64,000 nt of DNA from Gemmatimonadota bacterium (GCA_026706345.1 JAPOYX010000216.1:19267-83266); one strand, 5' to 3'; shown: positions 1-7,449, counted from the first letter of the stretch. Translations and numbers: made by a program. The notes: generated by a model from the sequence alone, not told the origin.

Positions 1-174
1 GGCACGTCGGAATCGTTCGGCGGGCGAAAGCAGCTCGATACCCGCTCCGGCCTCTGTCGGCCTTCGGACCTTGTGCAGGATGTTTCCGTCCCAATCGGCG
101 ATGACCACGGCCAGCTTGGTGCCGCCGATATCATGGCCCAGGAGGTACGGGGCGTTCCGATCGGGCTGGGGCAT
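1..174 (-). CDS. ROK-family protein (glucokinase/regulator), N-terminal fragment
   Basis: Reading the reverse strand from an ATG at 174 gives 58 residues before the window ends. The stretch LGHDIGGTKLAVVIADWDG is the N-terminal phosphate-1 (ATP-binding) loop of ROK sugar kinases and ROK-type repressors (DIGGTK signature). ROK kinases phosphorylate glucose, N-acetylmannosamine and similar sugars in the cytoplasm; the substrate cannot be told from this fragment. No N-terminal helix-turn-helix precedes the loop, which favours a kinase over a NagC/XylR-type repressor. The start codon lies inside an imperfect 36-bp direct repeat. The rest of the gene is outside the window. Confidence 0.8.
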   Translation of the reverse strand, partial: MPQPDRNAPYLLGHDIGGTKLAVVIADWDGNILHKVRRPTEAGAGIELLSPAERFRRA

Positions 175-242
175 AATCGCGGGTCGGAGCGTTAATCCTG
201 ACTGGAGCATAGTCGCGGGTCGGCACATGAATCCCGAGGCTT
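171..242. repeat. Imperfect 36-bp tandem repeat upstream of the ROK gene
   Basis: The segment starting gcataatcgcgggtcgg at 171 recurs as gcatagtcgcgggtcgg at 207, and both copies run on to an aatcc. The unit is 36 bp with several mismatches. It covers the start codon of the reverse-strand ROK gene and its upstream region. Confidence 0.6.
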
Positions 243-489
243 CGCGGGCGCCTTCCGGCTTTCAGGAAAGCATGCAGTTATTATAGCCCGCGAACGGCTT
301 GTGTCAACTGCTTTCAACCGGGTCCCGACGCTGTTCCGGGCAGCCAAAAACTGATTGACAGCAACCGTCCGGTCCGGGCATTTTTGCAGGAATCGGAAGG
401 CTGCTTCCCGGTCTGGGCGGCCTTGACCTGAGGCGCACGGATCCGCGGCCGGTCCACGGCCCGCTGGAGGAATGGGAGGAGGACGGCAA
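175..489. other. Intergenic region between divergent ROK gene and CopD-like gene
   Basis: This 315-bp stretch holds the second repeat copy (207-242), a TTGACA hexamer at 355-360 without a convincing -10 partner, and a GGAGGA-type ribosome binding site just before 490. No conserved coding potential was seen on either strand; overlapping open frames here have no recognisable protein features. It probably carries divergent promoters. Confidence 0.5.
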
Positions 490-987
490 ATGTTGGATAC
501 CAAGATTCTGTGGATGTGGCTGCATGTACTGGGCGTCGTGCTGTGGGCGGGCGGTTTCTTCTACGTCCTGGTCGCGCTCACCCCGGCGCTCCGGTCGGGC
601 AGGGCGTCGGAGGAGCGCGTGGAGATCATGCGCAGGACCGGCGCCATATTCCGGCGGGTATCCTGGACGGCGATCGTCATCCTGGTCGTGAGCGGTTCGT
701 TCAGTCTGTATAACCGGATCATGGATGGGGTGGCCGCCCGGGCGATGTCGTCCCAGCCCGAGCTGTACCCGCTGCTTCCGCCGGGCTACGAAGCCCTGAT
801 GACCGTCAAGCTGCTGATCGTGATCGCGTTGATCGTGCACCATGCGGTCCGGCTCCTGGAACCCCGGGTCCTCGAAGACGGCAGCATCGGGTTCAAGTCC
901 AGGGCTTCGGGCATCGTGGGCGCCGTGCTCTTTGCGGCGGCGGTGCTGCTGGGCCTGATCCTGCTGACCATGAACGTCTCTGTCTGA
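490..987 (+). CDS. CopD-like four-helix integral membrane protein
   Basis: A 165-residue hydrophobic protein with about four membrane segments: near residues 5-25 (WMWLHVLGVVLWAGGFFYVL), 55-75, 100-120 and 138-160. The first helix carries the WLHxLGxxxWAGG pattern of CopD/DUF4149-type proteins, some of which bind copper or heme. I chose the ATG at 490 over the ATG at 472 because a GGAGGA Shine-Dalgarno lies 8-10 nt upstream of 490. It lies 9 bp before heme o synthase and near a DUF420 gene, so a role in cytochrome oxidase or copper handling is plausible. That role is inferred from context; the family assignment is moderate. Confidence 0.65.
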   Translation: MLDTKILWMWLHVLGVVLWAGGFFYVLVALTPALRSGRASEERVEIMRRTGAIFRRVSWTAIVILVVSGSFSLYNRIMDGVAARAMSSQPELYPLLPPGYEALMTVKLLIVIALIVHHAVRLLEPRVLEDGSIGFKSRASGIVGAVLFAAAVLLGLILLTMNVSV

Positions 988-996
988 TTCGGTTCC

Positions 997-1842
997 ATGA
1001 AGGATTTCATCGCCCTGACCAAGCCCGGCCTGGTCATCATGCTGGTGCTGACCACCTGCGTCGGGTTCTACCTGGGGTCCGACGGGCCGGTGGACTGGCT
1101 GCGCCTGCTGCACACGCTGGCCGGAACCGCCCTGGCGGCCGGGGGCACGCTCGCCCTGAACCAGTTCATGGAGCGAGACCGGGACGCCATGATGCGGCGG
1201 ACCCGGAAGCGTCCGCTCCCCGCCGGGAAGCTGCGGCCCGCGCAGGCCCTCGGGTTCGGCGTGGCCATCACGGTGGCGGGCCTGTTGTACCTAGCGCTTG
1301 TGGTCAACGTCCTGAGCTGCGCGGTCACCGCGTTGATCACCGCCACCTACCTGTTTCTCTATACGCCGCTCAAGCACCGGACCACGCTGTCGACCGTGTT
1401 CGGCGCGGTCCCGGGCGCGTTGCCGCCGGTGACGGGATGGGCGGCTGCCCGAAACGAACTGGGGCTGGAGGCCGGCGTCCTGTTCGCCATCCTCTTTCTC
1501 TGGCAGATGCCCCACGCCCTGGCGCTGGCCTGGCTCTTCCGCGAAGACTACGCCCGCGCCGGTTTTCAGTTGCTGCCCGCCGTCGATCCCGACGGCCGGT
1601 TCACGAGCGTGCAGATCCTGATCAACTGCCTGGCCCTGACCGCCTTCAGCCTGGTCCCGACCATACTGGGCATCTCGGGGATCATCTATTTCTACGCGGC
1701 CTTCGCGGCCGGACTGGGCCTGCTCGCTTTCGCCATCCACCTGACCGTGACCCGGACGCAGGCTTCGGCCAGGAACCTGTTTTTTGCGTCGCTGGTGTTC
1801 CTGCTGGTCCAGTTCTCCGTGATGGCCTATGACAAGGTGTGA
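997..1842 (+). CDS. ctaB: Protoheme IX farnesyltransferase (heme o synthase)
   Basis: This UbiA-superfamily membrane prenyltransferase adds a farnesyl group to heme b to make heme o, a cofactor (and heme a precursor) for terminal oxidases. The 281-residue length fits the family. The first Asp-rich loop reads NQFMERDRDAMMRRTRKRPL near residues 62-81, matching the CtaB/CyoE N-x4-D-x2-D-x-M-x2-R-T-x2-RPLP signature. A second conserved loop, YTPLKHRTTLSTVFGAVPGA, follows near 123-142. About eight or nine hydrophobic helices are visible. It follows the CopD-like gene by 9 bp and precedes the DUF420 gene, forming a small oxidase-assembly group. No oxidase subunits are in the window. Confidence 0.93.
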   Translation: MKDFIALTKPGLVIMLVLTTCVGFYLGSDGPVDWLRLLHTLAGTALAAGGTLALNQFMERDRDAMMRRTRKRPLPAGKLRPAQALGFGVAITVAGLLYLALVVNVLSCAVTALITATYLFLYTPLKHRTTLSTVFGAVPGALPPVTGWAAARNELGLEAGVLFAILFLWQMPHALALAWLFREDYARAGFQLLPAVDPDGRFTSVQILINCLALTAFSLVPTILGISGIIYFYAAFAAGLGLLAFAIHLTVTRTQASARNLFFASLVFLLVQFSVMAYDKV

Positions 1843-1956
1843 GTACGTGTCGGTATCGCTACGGATGGATGGTTGCGATGTTTGCCGGTATGGTTTTCGA
1901 CGAGCGGATGCGACGCGATCCAGATCAGGAAATACTTCTGAGGAGTACACGCTGAA

Positions 1957-2379
1957 ATGCTGGAAATTTCCGACCTGCCCCTGATGAATGCCTGCCTGAA
2001 CACGACCAGCGCGGCTTTCCTGGTCGCGGGCTACGTCAATATCAGGAAGCGCAATGTCGCCGCGCACAGGACGTGCATGCTGGGCGCGGTGGCGGCGTCC
2101 GTTCTGTTCCTCACAACTTATCTGATCTACCACTTCAACCACGGAAGCACGCCCTTCACCGGCGAGGGATGGACACGTTACGTCTATTTTACCATATTGA
2201 TAAGCCACACGATTCTGGCCACGGCCATCGTGCCCATGGTCGTGCTGACGCTGCGCCACGCGCTGAAGGGACGTTTCGAGCGCCACGCGCTGCTGGCCAG
2301 GTGGACCCTTCCGATCTGGCTGTACGTGTCCGTTACCGGCGTGCTGGTGTACCTGATGCTCTACCACTGGCCCGTATAG
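1957..2379 (+). CDS. DUF420 family membrane protein (CtaM/YozB-like)
   Basis: A 140-residue protein with about four membrane helices. It shows the DUF420 pattern: MNACLNTTSAAFLVAGYVNI at residues 8-27, the AAHRTCM motif, IYHFNHGSTPF, and conserved His residues in the third helix (ISHTILA) and at the C-terminus (LYHWPV). Firmicute relatives (CtaM/YozB) are needed for heme A-containing oxidase activity. Its place downstream of heme o synthase supports a role in oxidase maturation; the molecular activity is not established. A GAGGAG ribosome site precedes the ATG. The last 24 bp are repeated in tandem directly after the stop codon. Confidence 0.85.
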   Translation: MLEISDLPLMNACLNTTSAAFLVAGYVNIRKRNVAAHRTCMLGAVAASVLFLTTYLIYHFNHGSTPFTGEGWTRYVYFTILISHTILATAIVPMVVLTLRHALKGRFERHALLARWTLPIWLYVSVTGVLVYLMLYHWPV

Positions 2380-2405
2380 ACATGCTCTACCACTGGCCGG
2401 GATAG
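2356..2405. repeat. 24-bp tandem duplication of the DUF420 gene 3' end
   Basis: The block beginning atgctctaccactggcc and ending in an in-frame atag occurs at 2356-2379, as the real gene end, and again at 2382-2405, with two substitutions near its end. The copies start 26 bp apart. The second copy is intergenic, just before the ECF S-component gene, and looks like a recent slippage or unequal-exchange duplication. Confidence 0.85.
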
Positions 2406-2414
2406 GCGACTGGC

Positions 2415-2966
2415 ATGGCCGTAACCGTTCGCAGCCTGACACTGGCCGCGCTCATGATCGCGCTCATGACGCTGGCGACCCTGATCGTCCGGATCCCCAA
2501 TCCGGCTACCCAGGGATACATCAATCTCGGCGACGCGATGCTGTTCACCATCGCCCTCGTCTTCGGCTGGCGTATCGGCGGAATCGCGGGCGGCGTGGGT
2601 TCCGCCCTGGCCGACGCGCTGGGCGGCTATTTCCTCTGGGCGCCCTGGACGCTCGTCATCAAGGGCTTGGAAGGGATCCTGGTCGGAACGATCGCGGCCT
2701 GGGGAGCCCGGGACGGTCGGGATGCCCGGGGCGGTCGCCATCCGCGCCGGATCGCGGCCTTCGTCGCTGTGTTCGTTGGCGGCGCATGGATGGTATCAGG
2801 GTACTACGTGGCCGGATCGGTGTTGTTCGGAGGAGTAGCCGCACTGACGGAGATACCGGGTAACCTGACGCAGGCCGGTGTGGCGGTGGTGGTGGCTTTG
2901 CCCCTGTCGGTCATATTGAGAAACGCCCTGCAACGGAGTGATTATGGACCTCACGCATCTCGATGA
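2415..2966 (+). CDS. ECF-type transporter substrate-binding (S) component
   Basis: A 183-residue integral membrane protein with about five or six helices. Near residues 30-50 it has the S-component signature GYINLGDAMLFTIALVFG, followed by GGIAGGVGSALADALGGY and a loop ending WAPWTLVIKGLEG, typical of ECF S subunits. These bind a vitamin or cofactor precursor and work with a shared EcfT/EcfA module, which is not in this window. The substrate is unknown. The gene overlaps moaC by 23 bp, suggesting co-translation. A charged, Arg/Gly-rich insert sits near residues 95-110. Confidence 0.78.
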   Translation: MAVTVRSLTLAALMIALMTLATLIVRIPNPATQGYINLGDAMLFTIALVFGWRIGGIAGGVGSALADALGGYFLWAPWTLVIKGLEGILVGTIAAWGARDGRDARGGRHPRRIAAFVAVFVGGAWMVSGYYVAGSVLFGGVAALTEIPGNLTQAGVAVVVALPLSVILRNALQRSDYGPHASR

Positions 2967-3435
2967 AAAGGGACGCGTCCGCATGGTGGACGTGACGGAG
3001 AAATCGGTTACGGAAAGGCGGGCGGTGGCCTACGGTGAAGTGAGGGCGGCTACGGAGACGATCCGGAAGATCTCCGCCGACGAGATGGGCAAAGGGGATG
3101 TACTGACCACGGCGAAGATCGCGGGCATCTCGGCGGCCAAGAAGACGGGCGACCTCATCCCCATGTGCCATCCCATCCCGCTGACCCACGTGGAAATCGA
3201 CATTACCCTGAACGAAGACCAGGGCAGGATCGGCCTCCTGGCCACGGCCGTCGCGTCCGGCAAGACCGGCGTGGAAATGGAGGCCCTGACGGCCGTCTCC
3301 GTAGCCGCCCTGACCATCTACGACATGTGCAAGGCCGTGGACCGGACCATGGAGATCGCATCCGTCCTGCTGGCGGAGAAGGAGGGCGGCAAGTCGGGCA
3401 CGTTCAAGCGGCCCGGGTGGGAGGGTCCGGGGTAG
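2944..3435 (+). CDS. moaC: Cyclic pyranopterin monophosphate synthase MoaC
   Basis: MoaC converts the MoaA product (3',8-cyclo-7,8-dihydro-GTP) to cyclic pyranopterin monophosphate, the second step of molybdenum cofactor synthesis in the cytosol. The roughly 163-residue protein has the family blocks LIPMCHPIPLTHV and GKTGVEMEALTAVSVAAL followed by YDMCKAVDR, which contain the active-site His, Lys and Glu. I prefer the ATG at 2944, preceded by GGAG at 2935-2938, over the in-frame GTG at 2938. No other Moco genes are nearby. It is convergent with the AbrB-like gene 7 bp away. Confidence 0.95.
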   Translation: MDLTHLDEKGRVRMVDVTEKSVTERRAVAYGEVRAATETIRKISADEMGKGDVLTTAKIAGISAAKKTGDLIPMCHPIPLTHVEIDITLNEDQGRIGLLATAVASGKTGVEMEALTAVSVAALTIYDMCKAVDRTMEIASVLLAEKEGGKSGTFKRPGWEGPG

Positions 3436-3442
3436 TCCGGAC

Positions 3443-3658
3443 TCATCTTCCCCTGATCGTTTCGATGTAGTCGTCCGTGTTCTCCCTACTTCGCAAAATG
3501 CCGCAGATGCGTTCAACGGGATGACGGTCCTTCGCTGCCTTGCGAACGAGCAGGCCCTCTTTCGTCGGTATAATCTCGACCTCGATGCCTTGATGCAATC
3601 CATAGCGGTCTCTCAACCGCTTCGGGATCGTAATCTGCCCCCGCTTGGAAATCCTCAT
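3443..3658 (-). CDS. AbrB/MazE-type (SpoVT-AbrB) DNA-binding protein
   Basis: A 71-residue protein opening MRISKRGQITIPKRLRDRYG, the swapped-hairpin AbrB fold used by VapB/MazE-type antitoxins and AbrB regulators. Residues 23-41 continue the beta pattern (GIEVEIIPTKEGLLVRKA), and the tail could hold a toxin-binding region. A VapC or PemK-type partner normally lies directly downstream. Here the downstream sequence is the 3' end of moaC, so it is an orphan antitoxin-like gene or an independent regulator. Confidence 0.8.
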   Translation of the reverse strand: MRISKRGQITIPKRLRDRYGLHQGIEVEIIPTKEGLLVRKAAKDRHPVERICGILRSRENTDDYIETIRGR

Positions 3659-3744
3659 ACAGCCTCCTGGGTGTGTTGCAGAATCTGCCTTTCACATTAG
3701 TCGGTGTCTTGCCGGGATTTCTCGTACTTCACTTCACCGTCCCC

Positions 3745-3780
3745 ATGTCAGCCGAAACTGACATGCGGGTCTTTTTTCTT
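3745..3780 (+). terminator. Rho-independent terminator (likely 3' boundary of the cta-moaC unit)
   Basis: A perfect 7-bp inverted repeat (atgtcag at 3745-3751, ctgacat at 3758-3764, loop ccgaaa) can extend through ccc/ggg. It is followed by a T-rich tract at 3770-3780. The orientation fits + strand transcription, ending readthrough ahead of argR. Confidence 0.7.
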
Positions 3781-3811
3781 GACGGCAATCGATTGGGCCA
3801 TATATTGTAGT

Positions 3812-3854
3812 GCGACATTAGGAATAATTATGCTTATAAATTCATATTTATTCG
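3812..3854 (+). promoter_or_regulatory. argR promoter with ARG-box-like operators
   Basis: A -35-like GCGACA at 3812-3817 and a -10-like TATAAA at 3835-3840 are separated by 17 bp. The spacer contains ggaataattatgct (3821-3834), which matches 11 of 14 positions of the ArgR box core TGAATAATTATTCA. A second AT-rich half-site array, aattcatatttattc (3839-3853), follows. The location and the downstream argR-argCBDH genes suggest arginine-dependent autorepression of the whole cluster. ArgR binding is inferred from consensus similarity. Confidence 0.6.
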
Positions 3855-3863
3855 GATAAACAC

Positions 3864-4331
3864 GTGAACGCCAAGCACCAGCGCCAGGGCACCCTACGAT
3901 CACTCATCGAGCGGGGGCACTTCCATACGCACAAGGAGGTGATCGCGGCCCTGCACACGGAAGGGATCGACATCAACCAGGGCACGCTGTCCAAGGATTT
4001 CAAAGAACTGCACGTGATCAAGACGCGTCTGGCGGACGGACAGTACAAGTACGTATTGCCGCGTTACTACTCGGTGGAGACTCAGGACGAACTGGTCGAA
4101 CGGGAGATCCGGGATTTCGTCGTCGGCGCGGAAGACGCCATGAACCAGGTCGTCCTGCAGACCACCGCCGGTCACGCGTCCGGGGTGTGCGAGGCGATCG
4201 ACCAGGCGGAATGGCCGGAGATCGTAGGCAGCGTGGCGGGCGAGAACACGATTCTCTTGGTCACGAAATCGACCGCCCAGGCCAGCAAAACGCTGAAGCG
4301 CATCCGGGCCATCATGAAGCAGAAGAGGTAA
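3864..4331 (+). CDS. argR: Arginine repressor ArgR
   Basis: A 155-residue transcriptional regulator that as an arginine-bound hexamer represses arginine synthesis genes. The N-terminal winged helix spans roughly residues 5-70 (QRQGTLRSLIERGHFHTHKE, then TLSKDFKELHVIK as recognition helix). The C-terminal oligomerisation and arginine-binding domain ends with GSVAGENTILLV, the counterpart of the usual GT(I/V)AGDDT motif. The start is a GTG at 3864 with only weak Shine-Dalgarno complementarity. The gene lies 5 bp before argC and behind ARG-box-like sites, so it probably controls its own operon. Confidence 0.93.
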   Translation: MNAKHQRQGTLRSLIERGHFHTHKEVIAALHTEGIDINQGTLSKDFKELHVIKTRLADGQYKYVLPRYYSVETQDELVEREIRDFVVGAEDAMNQVVLQTTAGHASGVCEAIDQAEWPEIVGSVAGENTILLVTKSTAQASKTLKRIRAIMKQKR

Positions 4332-4336
4332 GACAC

Positions 4337-5356
4337 ATGATCAGACTGGGCATCATAGGCGCGACGGGGTACACGGGCATGGAACTGTACCGCCTGGCGT
4401 CGCGTCATCCGGACATCGAGATCGCGTTCGCCACTTCGGAACAGTACACCGGCCAGCACCTCGGCGAGATCTTCCCCCGGGTGGACCCGGACCGGGACAT
4501 TACGCTGAGATCCCTGGACGACATTTCGGAAGAACCCGCTGACGTGGTCTGTTTCTGCACGCCGGACGGGGTGGCCATGGACCGGGTCGGCGCCTTTCTC
4601 GACCGGGGCGTGCGCGTCGTGGACGTCAGTTCCGATTTCCGGTTCGACGATCCGGAGGTGTATACGTCCTGGTACAGCCGGCCGCATACGGCACCGTCGC
4701 TCCTGGATTCCGCGGTGTACGGGATTCCCGAATTGAACCGGGATCGCATACGGACGGCCGATCTCGTGGGCAATCCCGGCTGCTATCCCACCGGCGTGAT
4801 CCTCGGCCTGGCCCCGCTGCTCGAAGAGGATGCGATAGACGCCGGGCAGATCATCGTGGACGCCAAGTCGGGCGTCAGTGGCGCCGGCCGGGGCCTGAAG
4901 CTGCGGAATCTCTACGTGGAGGTGAACGACAGCATCACGCCGTACAACATCGGCCATTCGCACCGCCACGTGGGGGAAATCGAGCAGGAACTGTCCAGGT
5001 TCTCCGATGGGTGGCCCTATGTGGTCTTTTCGCCCCATCTGACGCCCATGAACCGGGGCATCCTGGCGACGACCTACGTACACGTGAAGAACGGCGCGAC
5101 CAACGGAGACCTGGCGGCCCTGTACGCGCAGCGCTACGAAGGGGAGCCTTTCATCCGGCTGTCGCAGTCCGGCTATCCCGAGACGCGCTTCGTGACCTGG
5201 ACGAACTACTGCGACCTGCGGATCGACCGGGTGGACGGATCGGACCTGGCCATCGTCACGTCCGCCATCGACAACCTGGTCAAGGGCGCCGCCGGCCAGG
5301 CGCTGCAGAACGTGAACGCCATGTGCGGCCTGGACGAAACGACGGGGCTGATTTAG
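4337..5356 (+). CDS. argC: N-acetyl-gamma-glutamyl-phosphate reductase ArgC
   Basis: ArgC reduces N-acetylglutamyl phosphate to the semialdehyde with NADPH, the third step of arginine synthesis. The 339-residue protein begins MIRLGIIGATGYTGMELYRL, a Rossmann GxxGxTG motif. The catalytic cysteine is Cys149 in VGNPGCYPTG, the same spacing as in characterised ArgC enzymes. The His pair in NIGHSHRHVGEIEQEL and the HLTPMNRGIL block are also conserved. It starts 5 bp after argR and is followed by an 80-bp spacer rich in GGCACGA. Confidence 0.95.
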   Translation: MIRLGIIGATGYTGMELYRLASRHPDIEIAFATSEQYTGQHLGEIFPRVDPDRDITLRSLDDISEEPADVVCFCTPDGVAMDRVGAFLDRGVRVVDVSSDFRFDDPEVYTSWYSRPHTAPSLLDSAVYGIPELNRDRIRTADLVGNPGCYPTGVILGLAPLLEEDAIDAGQIIVDAKSGVSGAGRGLKLRNLYVEVNDSITPYNIGHSHRHVGEIEQELSRFSDGWPYVVFSPHLTPMNRGILATTYVHVKNGATNGDLAALYAQRYEGEPFIRLSQSGYPETRFVTWTNYCDLRIDRVDGSDLAIVTSAIDNLVKGAAGQALQNVNAMCGLDETTGLI

Positions 5357-5365
5357 GGAAAGCGC

Positions 5366-5445
5366 GGCACGAGACTTACACGACGCGGCACGACGTGGCA
5401 CGACACAATGCGACGGCACGATCGATTGGGATCATCATGGCACGA
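5366..5445. repeat. Five GGCACGA heptamers between argC and argB
   Basis: The heptamer GGCACGA starts at 5366, 5387, 5397, 5415 and 5439. The last copy overlaps the argB start (ATG GCA CGA). Spacings of 10, 18, 21 and 24 bp are irregular. It may be a chance low-complexity expansion or a cluster of protein or RNA sites. Confidence 0.5.
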
Positions 5446-6225
5446 AACATCGTGGTAAAACTGGGCGGCGCGACGATCGAGCAGGACGGCGTGATCGAGG
5501 AGTTGGCCGCCGACCTTCGGGACCTGCCGGACGTTTTCCCGATCATCGTCCACGGCGGCGGTGCGGAGATCGGCCGGTACCTGGAGTTGCTCGGCAAGGA
5601 GTTCACCTTCGTGAACGGCCTCCGGGTCACGGACGGCGACATGGTCGAAATCGTGGAGATGGTCCTGTCGGGCAAGGTCAACAAGGAACTGGTCTCGCGC
5701 TTCCAGCACAGCGGCGTGAACGCTCTCGGCGTAAGCGGGAAGGACATGGGCCTGCTGCGGGCGGAGAAGTACCGGGAGGACGGCGTGGACATCGGTTTCG
5801 TGGGAGAGATCGTCGAGGTGAATACCGCCCTCTTCGATCTCTGCGCGTCGAACCACGTCACGCCCGTGGTCTCCCCCATTTCGGGGGGCGTCAACGGGGA
5901 GACCTACAATGTCAACGCAGACCACGCCGCGCTGGACATCGCCCGGGCCGTGGCCTGCGACGACATCGTGTTCATATCGGACGTGGCCGGCATCCACCGG
6001 TCCGACGGCCGGCCCGTTCGCAAGTTGACCCCCGAACTGGCCGATGAACTGATCGAAGCGGGAGAAATCACGGGCGGGATGATTCCCAAGGTCCGCTCCG
6101 CCCTCGAGTGCCTGTCCTATGGTGTCCGCCGTGCCCGCATCATCGCGTGGCGGGGGGCCGGAACGCTGCGGAAGGAACTGGCATCGGATGAAAGTGTCTT
6201 TGGAACGGTAGTGACCACTGGATGA
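5437..6225 (+). CDS. argB: Acetylglutamate kinase ArgB
   Basis: ArgB phosphorylates N-acetylglutamate, the second committed step of arginine synthesis. The 262-residue amino-acid kinase fold shows VKLGGATI (residues 6-13, ATP-binding Lys8), IIVHGGGAEI for substrate binding, YNVNADHAALDIARAV, and VFISDVAGI. Loop ITGGMIPKVRSAL carries the conserved second Lys. The N-terminus lacks the extra helix found in arginine-inhibited hexameric ArgB enzymes, so feedback control may differ (inference). The ATG at 5437 gives the expected compact length. Its stop overlaps an alternative upstream ATG of argD. Confidence 0.95.
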   Translation: MARNIVVKLGGATIEQDGVIEELAADLRDLPDVFPIIVHGGGAEIGRYLELLGKEFTFVNGLRVTDGDMVEIVEMVLSGKVNKELVSRFQHSGVNALGVSGKDMGLLRAEKYREDGVDIGFVGEIVEVNTALFDLCASNHVTPVVSPISGGVNGETYNVNADHAALDIARAVACDDIVFISDVAGIHRSDGRPVRKLTPELADELIEAGEITGGMIPKVRSALECLSYGVRRARIIAWRGAGTLRKELASDESVFGTVVTTG

Positions 6226-6248
6226 ACCACCGGAAGAAAGGAAAAAGC

Positions 6249-7433
6249 ATGACTACCGAAGAGATCATCGGCCTGGAGGAACAGTACATCGCGCCGACCT
6301 ACGTACGTCCGCCCGTCGTGTTCGACCGGGGCAGCGGAGCCTACGTCTACGACCTCGAAGGCAGGAGGTATCTCGATTTCCTCGGCGGTATCGCGGTGAA
6401 TTCCCTGGGCCACGGGGTACCGGAGATCATCGGCGCCGTGGCGCAGCAGGCCGCGAAGCTGATGCACATCTCCAACCTGTACCACACGGAACCCCACGTG
6501 AAGCTCGCGAAGCTGCTGGTGGAAAACGCCTTCCCGGCCAGGGTGTTCTTCTGCAACAGCGGATCGGAGTCCATTGAGGCGGCCCTCAAGTTCACCCGCC
6601 GGTGGGCGTCCGAAGCGGGCGGCGAAGCCAAGCACGAGATCGTGACCTTCGAGAACGCGTTTCACGGCCGGACTTACGGCGCCGTCAGCGCCACGGCCCA
6701 GCCCAAGTACCACGAGGGGTTCAAGCCCATGCTCCCGGGGATGGTCTACCTGCCCCTGAACGAGATCGAGCCCCTCGAAGAAGCGATATCGGCGGAACGG
6801 ACCGCGGCCGTGATGGTGGAGCCCGTCCAGGGAGAGGGCGGCGTAAACCCGGCGCACGTGGAGTTCCTGCAACATCTGCGCAGGTTGTGCGACGAACGCA
6901 GGGTCGCCCTGATCTTCGACGAGATCCAGTGCGGCCTGTGTCGCACGGGCAAGCTCTTCGCCTACCAGCACCACGGCATCGAGCCGGACGTGATGACCCT
7001 GGCCAAGCCGCTGGCCGGCGGCTTGCCCATCGGCGCCGTCATGATGAAATCCCACATCGCCGAAGTGCTCAAGCCGGGCATGCACGGCTCCACCTTCGGG
7101 GCGAACCCGGTGGCCTGTCACGTAGCCCATGCCGTCGTCAGCAAGATGATCGACGAGGGTCTGGCGGACCGGGCCCTGGAAATGGGCGGCAAACTGACCG
7201 CCGGTCTGAATGAGCTCACAGGAACCAACAAGGACATCCGGGGCGCGGGCCTGTTGATCGGCGTGGAATTCGAAGACAAGGTGGGCGACGTGGTGAACGC
7301 GTGCCGGGACGGGGGCCTGATCGTGGGAACGGCCGGGGACAACGTGCTCCGCTGCGCGCCGCCCCTGGTGATCGAACAGCGGCACGTGGACGAGGCGCTC
7401 GGGATCATCGGCGGAGTGCTGGACGCGCGGTGA
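6249..7433 (+). CDS. argD: Acetylornithine aminotransferase ArgD
   Basis: This PLP enzyme transfers an amino group from glutamate to N-acetylglutamate semialdehyde, giving N-acetylornithine. The 394-residue protein has the class III layout: NSGSESIEAALKFTRRWA for phosphate binding near 103-120, FHGRTYGA, IFDEIQCGLCRTG with Asp224 for the PLP ring, and the Schiff-base lysine Lys253 in TLAKPLAGGLPIGA. I chose ATG 6249 because AAAGGA lies just upstream and the opening MTTEEIIGLEEQYIAPTY matches family N-termini. A longer start at 6222 overlaps the argB stop. Confidence 0.94.
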   Translation: MTTEEIIGLEEQYIAPTYVRPPVVFDRGSGAYVYDLEGRRYLDFLGGIAVNSLGHGVPEIIGAVAQQAAKLMHISNLYHTEPHVKLAKLLVENAFPARVFFCNSGSESIEAALKFTRRWASEAGGEAKHEIVTFENAFHGRTYGAVSATAQPKYHEGFKPMLPGMVYLPLNEIEPLEEAISAERTAAVMVEPVQGEGGVNPAHVEFLQHLRRLCDERRVALIFDEIQCGLCRTGKLFAYQHHGIEPDVMTLAKPLAGGLPIGAVMMKSHIAEVLKPGMHGSTFGANPVACHVAHAVVSKMIDEGLADRALEMGGKLTAGLNELTGTNKDIRGAGLLIGVEFEDKVGDVVNACRDGGLIVGTAGDNVLRCAPPLVIEQRHVDEALGIIGGVLDAR

Positions 7434-7449
7434 GCAGAATGGGAGCATC

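Noticed and set aside
304-1113. Long minus-strand open frame opposite the CopD-like and ctaB genes
   Set aside because: It is antisense to two recognised genes and has a biased, repetitive Gln/Asp/His composition typical of shadow frames in GC-rich DNA.
1291-2442. Long minus-strand frame opposite ctaB and DUF420
   Set aside because: No family features; antisense to clear genes.
4172-5419. 415-codon minus-strand frame opposite argC
   Set aside because: Antisense shadow of argC, with no recognisable motif.
5011-5436. Upstream extension of the argB frame
   Set aside because: It overlaps argC in another frame and the argB family starts at 5437.
5366-5445. GGCACGA heptamers as a CRISPR array
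   Set aside because: Units are 7 bp with irregular spacings and no spacer-repeat regularity or cas genes.
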